Assembly: GCF_900638385.1 (NCBI RefSeq)
Contig: NZ_LR134510.1
Span: 806,001-870,000, forward strand
DNA: 64,000 nt
Reading direction: 5' to 3'
From: Actinobacillus delphinicola
GTDB lineage: Bacteria > Pseudomonadota > Gammaproteobacteria > Enterobacterales > Pasteurellaceae
Under the pieces are notes generated by a model. That model made no database searches, had not been told where the DNA came from, and saw only the letters and a list, made by a program, of their open reading frames with translations. Every line of letters starts with the position of its first letter. Position 1 is the stretch's first letter. Positions 37,518 through 47,066 of the stretch are shown here, piece by piece. The translations under genes were made by a program, and so were the position numbers.

Positions 37518-39773
37518 TTATAAATTAAATGGGGAAATATAAGGTAATTTTCCTTTAGCTAACATACGCTGTACGCCTGAATTGTAATCATGGCTAAATC
37601 CACGGAATTCAAAACGCAAACCAACATTGTGGTTATAAAGGACTTCACCTGGTTGTTGATCGCTACGTGTTTCTACATAACGGTTTACCCCTACTGATAA
37701 TGCCCAACAACAAGAGTTGTATTGAATACCAAAGAATTGATCAACAGGTTTTTTCAGGGCAATATCGTAATAGTTTTTGCCTACTACCGCCCAATTATCA
37801 AGGAATGACCATGCCGCAGTAATCCCCACTTGTTTAATATCGTGGTCGTAATTCGCAAGTTCATTTTGATTAATATAGCGATAACTTAGTTGGATTAAGT
37901 GATCTGCGGTTGGACGATATTGGATAGCGGTACTTGCACTTGATGTATGGTGGTATTCCGCATCATAGTGATAAGCAGAAGATAGGTTCCATTGTGGGTT
38001 AATATAATAGTTAGAGGTTAATTCCCAGTCTGTACTTTTTGCACGGTGCTTAATGCGATCCGCTTGTGCACGAGAATCGGTAAAGTAATAAGTTTGTGCT
38101 GCACCTAAGTTAAAGCGTTCAATACCATTTTCATCATAGAAACGGGTGGTAGCACCGCTTCTAACTTGGTTAGCAGAAAGAATACGATCGAGACCTGAAT
38201 AGTCGTCTGAAGAATCGTAACCGTAACTATTTGGCGCCCCAATATCCGCTTGATTGCGGTATGGACGATACATATAAGTCATTTGTGGTTCAATCGTTTG
38301 CGTATAACCATTATCAAAGTTTTTGGATAAAAGTGTATTTACCCCTACTTTAAATTCTGGAATAACACGATTTAAGTGCGATTTAACCGCATACGCATTT
38401 GGTGCATCCCCTGATTTTTGGAGATATCGTGTAGCGTATAAGCGAGTTTCAAATTGAATGCCACCATAACGGTTACTTAGTGGTAACGTTAGGGTTGGCT
38501 CAATATGGAAACGCCACGCTTTCGGCATTGTTCTATTATCGTTTTTAAACTGCACCGCTTGCGAGAATAAATGGAAATCAACTAAACCGCCAATATTATC
38601 GTGATAATAGTTATAGTCTAGTTTTGGTAGTGTTTTGTAAGGCGTATTCGCATTCGCTGAGAAAACTTGGAATTTTTGCGTAGAAAGTTGGAAATTATAG
38701 TTTTCTTGATCGTAATTTAATTGAAATTCTTGCGTTGCGTAACCATCAGTACTATGCCCATATTGAGAATCAAAATCATCAAAATAGGTTGGATCACTCA
38801 CCCGGGTGTAATCTACATGTAAGCGCCAGTTGCTAGCAAGATTTGCATTGTGTTCCCAATAGAATAAATGACGTGATTTATTTGGATCGGTAAATTGAGG
38901 ATAGCGATCATGTTTAATATATTCACCCGCAAACGTACTTTGACCAAGTGGGGTTAAGATACGGTATTCCCCAATTTCTTGATAACCACGGCGTGACATT
39001 GCTTTTTGGGTAAAGGTTGCATCCATATTTGGTGCAATGTTCCAATAAACAGGAATACTTACCCAATAACCATCACGACCACCTGTACCATAGCTTGGAA
39101 TTAACAAACCAGAGCGTCTTTCATCGCCCAGTGGAAATTGGAAATAAGGTAAATAGAAAACAGGTACATCACCGACATAGAAACGGGCATTCCACATTTC
39201 TGCGTATTGTTTTTTGATGTACTGTTTCATCTCTGTTGCTTTAATTTTCCAACTATTATTGGATGGCAAACAGGTTGTAAAAGTAGAATCTTTAAGAATG
39301 CGATAATCGGGTTCTAAATCAATTTCTTTTGCGTTCCCACGTCCTTGACGATCCACTAATTGATATAGCCCATTTTCAATCGTTGCTGAGCGATTAGATA
39401 AATTAAGCTTAGCTTTATCACCAAGTAAGTAAATTAAATTATCTTGGTAATCAAAGCCACCTGATACACTAACATTGCGGTAAGCATTTTCTTTATTCCC
39501 TAACTGTTGTACTTCCGCTTCCTTTGCACTCAAATAACGGTTACCTTGGCGAATTTGAACATTCCCTTTATAGGTTGCTTGATTCGTATGATTCAGCAAA
39601 GCTTTATCTGCTTCAATATAAACAGGTAATTGATTAGGATTTCCTTGAACAACTTTTCCAGTAAAGTGTGGCACACCCGCTAAGCATTGTGCTTGTAAAT
39701 CGGCATAAGCATTAATAGGCGCATAAGCACCTAAAATTAAAGTGGAAAAAAAGGAGAGGGTATATCTTTTCAT
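37518..39773 (-). CDS. lptD: LPS-assembly outer-membrane protein LptD
   Basis: The 751-residue protein has a signal peptide (residues 1-24, ending AYA), a periplasmic LptA-like jellyroll domain (about 40-190, KALLNHTNQATYKGNVQIRQG) and a C-terminal barrel with many alternating aromatic strands (about 200-751). Cysteines at about residue 30, near 166 (TCLPSN) and the adjacent pair in YNSCCWALSVG fit the inter-domain disulphides needed for function. With LptE it inserts lipopolysaccharide in the outer leaflet. surA and pdxA, which follow lptD in E. coli, are not here. Confidence 0.96.
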   Translation of the reverse strand: MKRYTLSFFSTLILGAYAPINAYADLQAQCLAGVPHFTGKVVQGNPNQLPVYIEADKALLNHTNQATYKGNVQIRQGNRYLSAKEAEVQQLGNKENAYRNVSVSGGFDYQDNLIYLLGDKAKLNLSNRSATIENGLYQLVDRQGRGNAKEIDLEPDYRILKDSTFTTCLPSNNSWKIKATEMKQYIKKQYAEMWNARFYVGDVPVFYLPYFQFPLGDERRSGLLIPSYGTGGRDGYWVSIPVYWNIAPNMDATFTQKAMSRRGYQEIGEYRILTPLGQSTFAGEYIKHDRYPQFTDPNKSRHLFYWEHNANLASNWRLHVDYTRVSDPTYFDDFDSQYGHSTDGYATQEFQLNYDQENYNFQLSTQKFQVFSANANTPYKTLPKLDYNYYHDNIGGLVDFHLFSQAVQFKNDNRTMPKAWRFHIEPTLTLPLSNRYGGIQFETRLYATRYLQKSGDAPNAYAVKSHLNRVIPEFKVGVNTLLSKNFDNGYTQTIEPQMTYMYRPYRNQADIGAPNSYGYDSSDDYSGLDRILSANQVRSGATTRFYDENGIERFNLGAAQTYYFTDSRAQADRIKHRAKSTDWELTSNYYINPQWNLSSAYHYDAEYHHTSSASTAIQYRPTADHLIQLSYRYINQNELANYDHDIKQVGITAAWSFLDNWAVVGKNYYDIALKKPVDQFFGIQYNSCCWALSVGVNRYVETRSDQQPGEVLYNHNVGLRFEFRGFSHDYNSGVQRMLAKGKLPYISPFNL

Positions 39774-40020
39774 TGTTATATCTTTATTCGGATCCTGTAA
39801 GACTTGGGGGGAGAATTATATTCTATTTTCTAAGCAAAGACTCTACGGGATTATAAAGAAAATATTCGGAAAAAGCATTGAAAAAAAGGAATAAAATTTC
39901 ATCCTAAAATTACGATACAAAAGTAAAAAGGTATGATAACGTTACTTTTAAAATGGGCTTTATTAAAATTTTTAGCCCTTATTACGGATATAAATTCACC
40001 ATGTAAATTAGGTTAATATT

Positions 40021-41241
40021 ATGAATTTTATACAAAAAATTGAAAAATTTATTTTTAATGTACAAAAGTGGGTGCACTACCTACTCGATCCAGATAGCGA
40101 CTTTTGGTATTCCAAATTAGTCAACAGTTTTATTATTGCAACGATCATTTTAGATATTTTGGCGGTGACCTTGGAGTCTGAGCCAAATATTCGATATCAA
40201 TTTAGAATGTTGTTTGAAAACGTGGAACGATTTTCACTCATCATCTTTACATTGGAGTATTTTCTAAGATTCTGGTCCGCACCAGCAAGTGATGAATATA
40301 AAGATGTTTCAGCGAGTGTTGCACGTTGGCGTTATACCACATCTTTCTTTGGTTTAATTGACTTGATTGCGATTGCGCCATTCTTCCTTGCTTTCTTTAT
40401 CCCGAATACCGAAGCGTTGCGGATTATCCAATTATTCCGTGCATTTAAGTTGATGCGTTATAACGCAGCGATGAATACCTTATTAACAGTGGTAAAAGAA
40501 GAGGCACGAGACTTATTATCGGTTATTTTCCTGATGGGAATTTTATTAATTATCGCATCTAGTGGTATTTACCTTTTTGAACATAAAGCACAACCAGAGC
40601 ATTTTGGCAGTATTTTACGTTCCATGTGGTGGGCTATTGTAACAATTACGACAGTAGGATACGGTGAAAACGTACCTGTTACCGTGCCTGGGCGTATTTT
40701 TGCAGGGATGGTGATGGTTATTAGTATTGGCATCGTGGCACTCCCTGCTGGTATTCTCGCCTCTGCGTTCTCTGAACAGTTGGGGCGTCATAAAACACAA
40801 TATCGTAATGCTGTGCAAGATATTCTTTCTAAAGGTAATGGGATAACATCAGATGATCGACACATTTTAAAAAGTATCCAAAATAAATGTAACTTATCCG
40901 ATTTAGATGCGAATAATATTTATCGTGAAGTTGTGGCTGAAATGACAAAACAACAACAGCATATTCAAGCGGTTATGGATAGTGTTCAAAAGGTAACGCC
41001 ACAGCAACCAGCATCTACACAGGCCAATACGACATCAGTATCAGCAGAATCATCCACAGTGGCACGGGTTGCGAATGTTGAACAAGCTGCCCAAAATCCA
41101 AGTACAGATCCAATACCATCGCCAACTGCTGCTTTGGAAGAAATGGCACCGGTACCAAAATTCTGTACACAATGTGGTGCGAAGGTCAATCCAGGAGATA
41201 AATATTGTAGCCAATGTGGTCATAAATTATCTGAAAAATAA
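40021..41241 (+). CDS. Voltage-gated-type potassium channel with C-terminal zinc ribbon
   Basis: The 406-residue inner-membrane protein has six transmembrane segments. S4 (about residues 132-150) bears spaced basic residues (RIIQLFRAFKLMR), and the pore loop holds the potassium filter TTVGYG at 210-215, followed by S6 with the hinge ALPAGILAS. After S6 there is a cytoplasmic helical region (about 245-310), a low-complexity Gln/Ala/Pro linker (320-378) and a treble-clef-like zinc ribbon with C382, C385, C396, C399. No RCK/KTN domain is visible. The combination suggests gating or assembly through a metal-binding tail. The substrate is inferred from the filter. Confidence 0.85.
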   Translation: MNFIQKIEKFIFNVQKWVHYLLDPDSDFWYSKLVNSFIIATIILDILAVTLESEPNIRYQFRMLFENVERFSLIIFTLEYFLRFWSAPASDEYKDVSASVARWRYTTSFFGLIDLIAIAPFFLAFFIPNTEALRIIQLFRAFKLMRYNAAMNTLLTVVKEEARDLLSVIFLMGILLIIASSGIYLFEHKAQPEHFGSILRSMWWAIVTITTVGYGENVPVTVPGRIFAGMVMVISIGIVALPAGILASAFSEQLGRHKTQYRNAVQDILSKGNGITSDDRHILKSIQNKCNLSDLDANNIYREVVAEMTKQQQHIQAVMDSVQKVTPQQPASTQANTTSVSAESSTVARVANVEQAAQNPSTDPIPSPTAALEEMAPVPKFCTQCGAKVNPGDKYCSQCGHKLSEK

Positions 41242-41244
41242 AAA

Positions 41245-41272
41245 CACGCCCCATTTTTCGCTAAATTTTATG
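41245..41272 (+). repeat. Dispersed ACGCC repeat, half unit
   Basis: CACGCCCCATTTTTCGCTAA continues as ATTTTATG, 3 bases after the channel stop codon. Confidence 0.8.
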
Positions 41273-41278
41273 AATATT

Positions 41279-41312
41279 AAAAACCTCACGTTTTAATGAC
41301 ATGAGGTTTTTT
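41279..41312. terminator. Terminator between the channel gene and the aquaglyceroporin
   Basis: AAAACCTCA and TGAGGTTTTTT form the stem around CGTTTTAATGACA; it serves the plus-strand channel gene and may also serve the convergent minus-strand gene. Confidence 0.8.
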
Positions 41313-41336
41313 ATTAATAAGAGATAAAAAAGAAAA

Positions 41337-42083
41337 TTAGAGATGAAGAATAAGGTAGAACCATGCTGCAATAATAGCACCAACAATAGGAGCAGTAGCG
41401 GGAATCCAACCATATGCCCAATCAGGGTTCGTGTTTAATTTACGGCGAAGTAGGGTGAGAACAAGGCGAGGCGCACCATCTCGAGCAGGATTAATTGCAT
41501 AACCTGTCGTACCGCCTAAACTTAATCCGATAACCCATACTAAAATTGCAACAGGTAATGCACCGATAGATCCTAAACCAATAGGCGTAGTAACAGTATT
41601 ACCTGGCAAAGTGATATGTGCATCTGCTGCGATATAGAAAATTACGAATAGTAAAACAAAGGTACCAATAATTTCATTTAAGTAATTAACCTTATAATTA
41701 CGGATGGCGGGTTCAGTCGCAAAACAAGCACGACGCAGTGCAGGATTATCCGTAATTTTGAAATGATCGATAAAGAACCAATAAACAAGGAAAGCACCAA
41801 TCATCCCACCTAAAATTTGTGCAAGAATGTAACCTGGAACGGCACTCCACGGGAAAAGCCCAGCTGTTGCTAAGCCGATGGTAACCGCTGGATTCATATG
41901 GGCTCCAGAGATAGGACCTGCAACAACGACACCGATGAATACAGCAAAGGCCCATGCAGTGGTTATTACCATCCAGTTTCCGCCACCTGTTTTTGTATCT
42001 TTTAATACACAGTTAGCAACGACTCCGTTTCCTAATAAAATAAGTAATGCTGTGCTGACAAGTTCTGCCACAAAAGGACTCAT
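41337..42083 (-). CDS. glpF: MIP-family channel, glycerol facilitator type
   Basis: This 248-residue protein has six membrane helices and two half-helices with NPA motifs: GAHMNPAVTIG (about residue 62-72) and YAINPARDGAPRL (about 196-208). The Asp after the second NPAR is typical of glycerol-conducting members rather than water-only aquaporins. Its sequence is not particularly close to E. coli GlpF and resembles shorter GlpF-like proteins of other phyla (MSPFVAELVSTALLILLGNG), so the symbol is tentative. No glpK or glpD lies nearby. The start has a good ribosome site (GGGAG, minus strand). Confidence 0.8.
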   Translation of the reverse strand: MSPFVAELVSTALLILLGNGVVANCVLKDTKTGGGNWMVITTAWAFAVFIGVVVAGPISGAHMNPAVTIGLATAGLFPWSAVPGYILAQILGGMIGAFLVYWFFIDHFKITDNPALRRACFATEPAIRNYKVNYLNEIIGTFVLLFVIFYIAADAHITLPGNTVTTPIGLGSIGALPVAILVWVIGLSLGGTTGYAINPARDGAPRLVLTLLRRKLNTNPDWAYGWIPATAPIVGAIIAAWFYLILHL

Positions 42084-42219
42084 ACGGCTCTCCCATAGTA
42101 AATAAATGATTATTAACTATACGGATAGATAATTTTGTACACAACTGGGAATTCTTTAAAATATGATGAGCTTCACATTTTTGGAGTAAAAATTTAAAAA
42201 TATGAAAAAATTGAAGTGA

Positions 42220-42246
42220 AAAAGCCACAAAATAAATTGTGGCTTT
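42220..42246 (-). terminator. Terminator of infA
   Basis: AAAGCCACAA and TTGTGGCTTT flank AATAAA; on the minus strand a T-rich stretch (TTTTTCAC) follows. Confidence 0.85.
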
Positions 42247-42268
42247 CTGTAGAATTGATGGCTGCTAA

Positions 42269-42505
<237 letters not shown>

Positions 42506-42606
42506 TTAAGTTTAAGTCAAAAAAACGGGGTGATTATACGCCCTAAACGAAAATTGTTAAAGATATTTTATCCATCATGCTATGTATAACTTACGATCCA
42601 GTAAAG

Positions 42607-43563
42607 TTATTTGCGTAATTTTACATTTTCAATCGCATGATTTTGCCCTTTGCATAAAATTAAATTAGCACGCTCACGAGTAGGGAGGATATTTTCTTTC
42701 AAATTTAATCCATTAATACTATCCCAAATTTTTCCTGCGGTTTGAATCGCTTCTTCTTCAGAAAGTTTGGCATAATTTTTGAAGTAAGAATGAGGATCAC
42801 TAAACGCACTTTGGCGAAACTTCAGAAAACGTGCAATGTACCAATCTTTTAATAAAGCTTCATCGGCATCTACATAAATGGAAAAATCGACAAAATCCGA
42901 TACAAAGCATTTATGGTGAGAGGTTGGTGCTTGTAATACATTTAATCCTTCTAAAATTAAGATATCGGGACGATCAACGATATTAAATTCATCTGGCACA
43001 ATATCATAGGTTAAATGAGAATAAATAGGTGCTTTAACTTTCTCTTTTCCTGATTTTATATCAGCTAAGAAACGAACGAGCTTGGTTGTGTCGTAAGAAA
43101 CGGGGAAACCTTTTTTATCAAGGATATTTTTTTCTTTCAAAATAGAAAGTGGATAAAGGAAACCGTCAGTTGTAATTAAATCGACTTTTTTAGGTTCAGG
43201 CCAACTTGAAAGCAGAGTCTGTAAAATACGTGCTGTAGTGCTTTTCCCGACAGATACACTTCCTGCGATACCTATAATGTAAGGAACCTGTGGTTTTGAA
43301 CAATTGAGAAAACGATTCATCACTGCTCGGCGACGAAGATTTTCATCAATATAGTAATGTAATAATCGGATGAGTGGTAAATAAATTGTTCGTACTTCAT
43401 CTAAAGATAAAGATTCATTAAAGCCAAGTAGCGGTTGAAGATCTTTTTCTGTGAGCGTAAGAGGAACAGATTTACGTAAATCTGCCCATTGTTCACGAGA
43501 AAAATTTAAAAATGGGGTTAATTTTTCTGTTAATACAGGATTGTTTTCCACTAAATTCACCAT
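42607..43563 (-). CDS. coaA: Pantothenate kinase type I
   Basis: The 318-residue enzyme phosphorylates pantothenate, the first step of coenzyme A synthesis. The P-loop [15 protein letters not shown] (about residues 98-112), the [11 protein letters not shown] strand and the IRARFLKFR-like [14 protein letters not shown] segment are typical. It is a P-loop kinase fold with feedback inhibition by CoA in the family. It is divergent from the tRNA-tuf operon, keeping the E. coli arrangement coaA / thrU-tyrU-glyT-thrT-tufB. Confidence 0.96.
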   Translation of the reverse strand: MVNLVENNPVLTEKLTPFLNFSREQWADLRKSVPLTLTEKDLQPLLGFNESLSLDEVRTIYLPLIRLLHYYIDENLRRRAVMNRFLNCSKPQVPYIIGIAGSVSVGKSTTARILQTLLSSWPEPKKVDLITTDGFLYPLSILKEKNILDKKGFPVSYDTTKLVRFLADIKSGKEKVKAPIYSHLTYDIVPDEFNIVDRPDILILEGLNVLQAPTSHHKCFVSDFVDFSIYVDADEALLKDWYIARFLKFRQSAFSDPHSYFKNYAKLSEEEAIQTAGKIWDSINGLNLKENILPTRERANLILCKGQNHAIENVKLRK

Positions 43564-43727
43564 AAATGGAATTTTTAATTAAAAATAATGGTGGTGAAAT
43601 ATACCTTAAAAACACCATAACCCCCTAAAAAATTTAGATGAATGGTTAAAAATTTAATAAAAATTAATCATTTTGTTTTAAAAATCATCTAACAACATAA
43701 AAAAATGAAAATTTTTTAAAAAAGGGG

Positions 43728-43755
43728 TTGCACGGATTTTTAATTTACATATAAT
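43728..43755 (+). promoter_or_regulatory. Promoter of the tRNA-tuf operon
   Basis: TTGCAC (43728-43733) and a perfect TATAAT (43750-43755) are 16 bp apart. The discriminator ACGCCGC is GC-rich, as in stringently controlled stable-RNA promoters. The first tRNA begins 23 bases after the -10. Confidence 0.8.
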
Positions 43756-43778
43756 ACGCCGCACTTGCTTACGACAAC

Positions 43779-43854
<76 letters not shown>

Positions 43855-43883
43855 TCCTTTCGTAACAAGTGAATAAAAACTGC

Positions 43884-43968
<85 letters not shown>

Positions 43969-44009
43969 TTTTTTATTATAGATCTGATGGGATAGATGAA
44001 TTTAGGACT

Positions 44010-45449
<1,440 letters not shown>

Positions 45450-45465
45450 TTAGCGATTTACGCTT

Positions 45466-45494
45466 AAAAAAAGGGAGCTTCGGCTCCCTTTTTT
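45466..45494 (+). terminator. Terminator of the tRNA-tuf operon
   Basis: AAAAAAAGGGAGC and GCTCCCTTTTTT form an A/T-tailed stem with loop TTCG. Confidence 0.93.
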
Positions 45495-45558
45495 GTTATA
45501 GAAAGAATTGTTTTTTTGTAAAATAAATCAGTAATGATATATGAAGAGAAAATAAGTG

Positions 45559-45783
45559 ATGGATTTTTATATTGTATTAGGGTTAGCTCTATTAAGTATT
45601 TTTATTCTCGGGTTTCTTGGATTAGGCGGTACATTGCTCTATCTAAAGATAAATAAGATAAAATTTACGAAAGAGAATAAAAAGATTTTGATGATTGGCA
45701 TGGTTGCTAGCGGAATTTTTTGTCTTTTATTTATTATCATTGAGCTTTTTTGGTATTGGCTCTGTTTTTTCGGTAATGATTAA
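45559..45783 (+). CDS. Small two-helix membrane protein, unknown
   Basis: The 74-residue product has two hydrophobic segments (about residues 4-28, IVLGLALLSIFILGFLGLGG, and 45-68, MIGMVASGIFCLLFIIIELF) separated by a Lys-rich loop (KINKIKFTKENKK), so both ends face the same side. A GTG at 45556 directly precedes the ATG. The ribosome site is weak (GAAGAGAA). It lies between the tuf terminator and the AAA-ATPase/protease pair, 220 bases before the latter, with a repeat copy in between. I do not recognise it; it may be unrelated or an accessory part of that module. Confidence 0.6.
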   Translation: MDFYIVLGLALLSIFILGFLGLGGTLLYLKINKIKFTKENKKILMIGMVASGIFCLLFIIIELFWYWLCFFGND

Positions 45784-45833
45784 TCGATTCTCATAACTTT
45801 TCTTTGGAATTTATTTTCTTTTCCTAAAATTTT

Positions 45834-45862
45834 GCATAAACTTTTCCGAAAATAGTGGCGTC
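45834..45862 (-). repeat. Dispersed ACGCC repeat, half unit, reverse orientation
   Basis: GCATAAACTTTTCCGAAAAT continues as AGTGGCGTC. It lies 50 bases after the small membrane protein gene. Confidence 0.72.
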
Positions 45863-45942
45863 TACTTACATGATTCAGAGAGTAATTTTTATATATAAAT
45901 TAATAGGGTGTTTATTATACCCTAATTTATTTACTTAAAATA

Positions 45943-45983
45943 TGTCCCTTAAATATAGAAAATTGTCCCAGTTGTGGTATAAT
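45943..45983 (+). promoter_or_regulatory. Candidate promoter of the AAA-ATPase/protease pair with repeated TGTCCC
   Basis: A perfect TATAAT (45978-45983) lies 20 bases before the ATPase start. No good -35 is found at 16-18 bp. Instead TGTCCC occurs twice, at 45943-45948 and 45964-45969, 21 bp apart (two helical turns), which suggests an activator or repressor site. If transcription starts near 45990 the leader is very short. Confidence 0.4.
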
Positions 45984-46003
45984 TATAGCTAAGAGAGGAA
46001 AGT

Positions 46004-47065
46004 ATGATGAAAAAACAAAATATTTTAAATTTAATAAAATTTCACGTTGAACGGAACGAAAATTCTTTTAGAAATGAAGCTACGACTATTGCAAAATATT
46101 TTGATCGTATAGGGGATGATCAATTAGCTGAATACATTATGGGGTTAATGTCTGAATCTAATTTATATATGCCACAATGCAGTGATTTTGAAAGTGATTA
46201 TTTAAAGCAAGTAGATATAAGTAACCTAGATTCTGTCAATTTACCCTTAGAAATACTAGAAGATATAAAAGGCGTGATCAATGCGGTAAATCATAACATA
46301 GGAATCAATAAATTTTTATTTGAGGGGCTACCAGGTACGGGGAAGACAGAGGCGGCTAAGAATGTTGCTAGATTATTAAATCGATCGCTTTTTATCGTAG
46401 ATTTTGAAAATTTGATTGATAGTAAGTTAGGGCAAACTAATAAAAATATTATTAATGTATTTAAGGAAATCAATATGATTCCAAATGCTGATAAAGTGGT
46501 CATTTTATTTGATGAAATTGATGTGATAGCCCTAGATAGAATCAACTTAAATGATGTACGTGAGATGGGGCGGGCAACGTCTACGATTCTAAGAGAGCTA
46601 GATCGATTAACGGATCTCAATAAGGAAATAGTCATCATTGCGACTACTAATCTATATTCAAGTTTTGATAAGGCGTTAGCAAGACGATTTGATGCAGTGA
46701 TTAATTTTAATCGGTATAGTAAGGATGATTTAATTGAGGTGGCGGATCATTTCTTTTCATTCTTTATCAAAAAATTTAATGGGATTCCTAAAGATACAAG
46801 ATTGTTTAAGAAAATATTAAAACAAGCTAAGCATATTCCTTATCCTGGCGATTTAAAGAATGTAATAAAAACATCACTTGCGTTTAGTAATGCAAGTTAT
46901 GAATATGATTATATACGGAGATTATATAATAGCTTTATTGGTAATTTAGATCAAAAGGATATTAACCAACTTTACAACGAGGGATTTACGGTAAGGGAAA
47001 TTGAAAAATTAAAAGATGAATCCAAAAGCTCTGTATCAAGAAAGCTAAGTAAAGAAGAGGTATAA
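46004..47065 (+). CDS. AAA+ ATPase, IetA-like, paired with a subtilase
   Basis: This 353-residue protein has a helical N-terminus (1-80) and an AAA+ core: Walker A GLPGTGKT 108-115, Walker B ILFDEID 167-173, sensor 1 ATTN 213-216, arginine finger RR 227-228, and a helical lid to about 300. Residues 320-348 (QLYNEGFTVREIEKLKDESK, SSVSRKL) read like a helix-turn-helix of the resolvase type. A second ATG at 46007 has better spacing to AGAGGAA. The protease gene starts 1 base after the stop. Known: an AAA ATPase plus S8 protease forms the IetAS anti-phage system. Inferred: this pair belongs to that type. Composition is more AT-rich than the flanks. Confidence 0.75.
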   Translation: MMKKQNILNLIKFHVERNENSFRNEATTIAKYFDRIGDDQLAEYIMGLMSESNLYMPQCSDFESDYLKQVDISNLDSVNLPLEILEDIKGVINAVNHNIGINKFLFEGLPGTGKTEAAKNVARLLNRSLFIVDFENLIDSKLGQTNKNIINVFKEINMIPNADKVVILFDEIDVIALDRINLNDVREMGRATSTILRELDRLTDLNKEIVIIATTNLYSSFDKALARRFDAVINFNRYSKDDLIEVADHFFSFFIKKFNGIPKDTRLFKKILKQAKHIPYPGDLKNVIKTSLAFSNASYEYDYIRRLYNSFIGNLDQKDINQLYNEGFTVREIEKLKDESKSSVSRKLSKEEV

Positions 47066-47066
47066 T

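Noticed and set aside
42549..42570. TACGCCCTAAACGAAAATTG as another copy of the dispersed repeat
   Set aside because: It shares only the ACGCC end and a GAAAATT run, too little to separate from chance.
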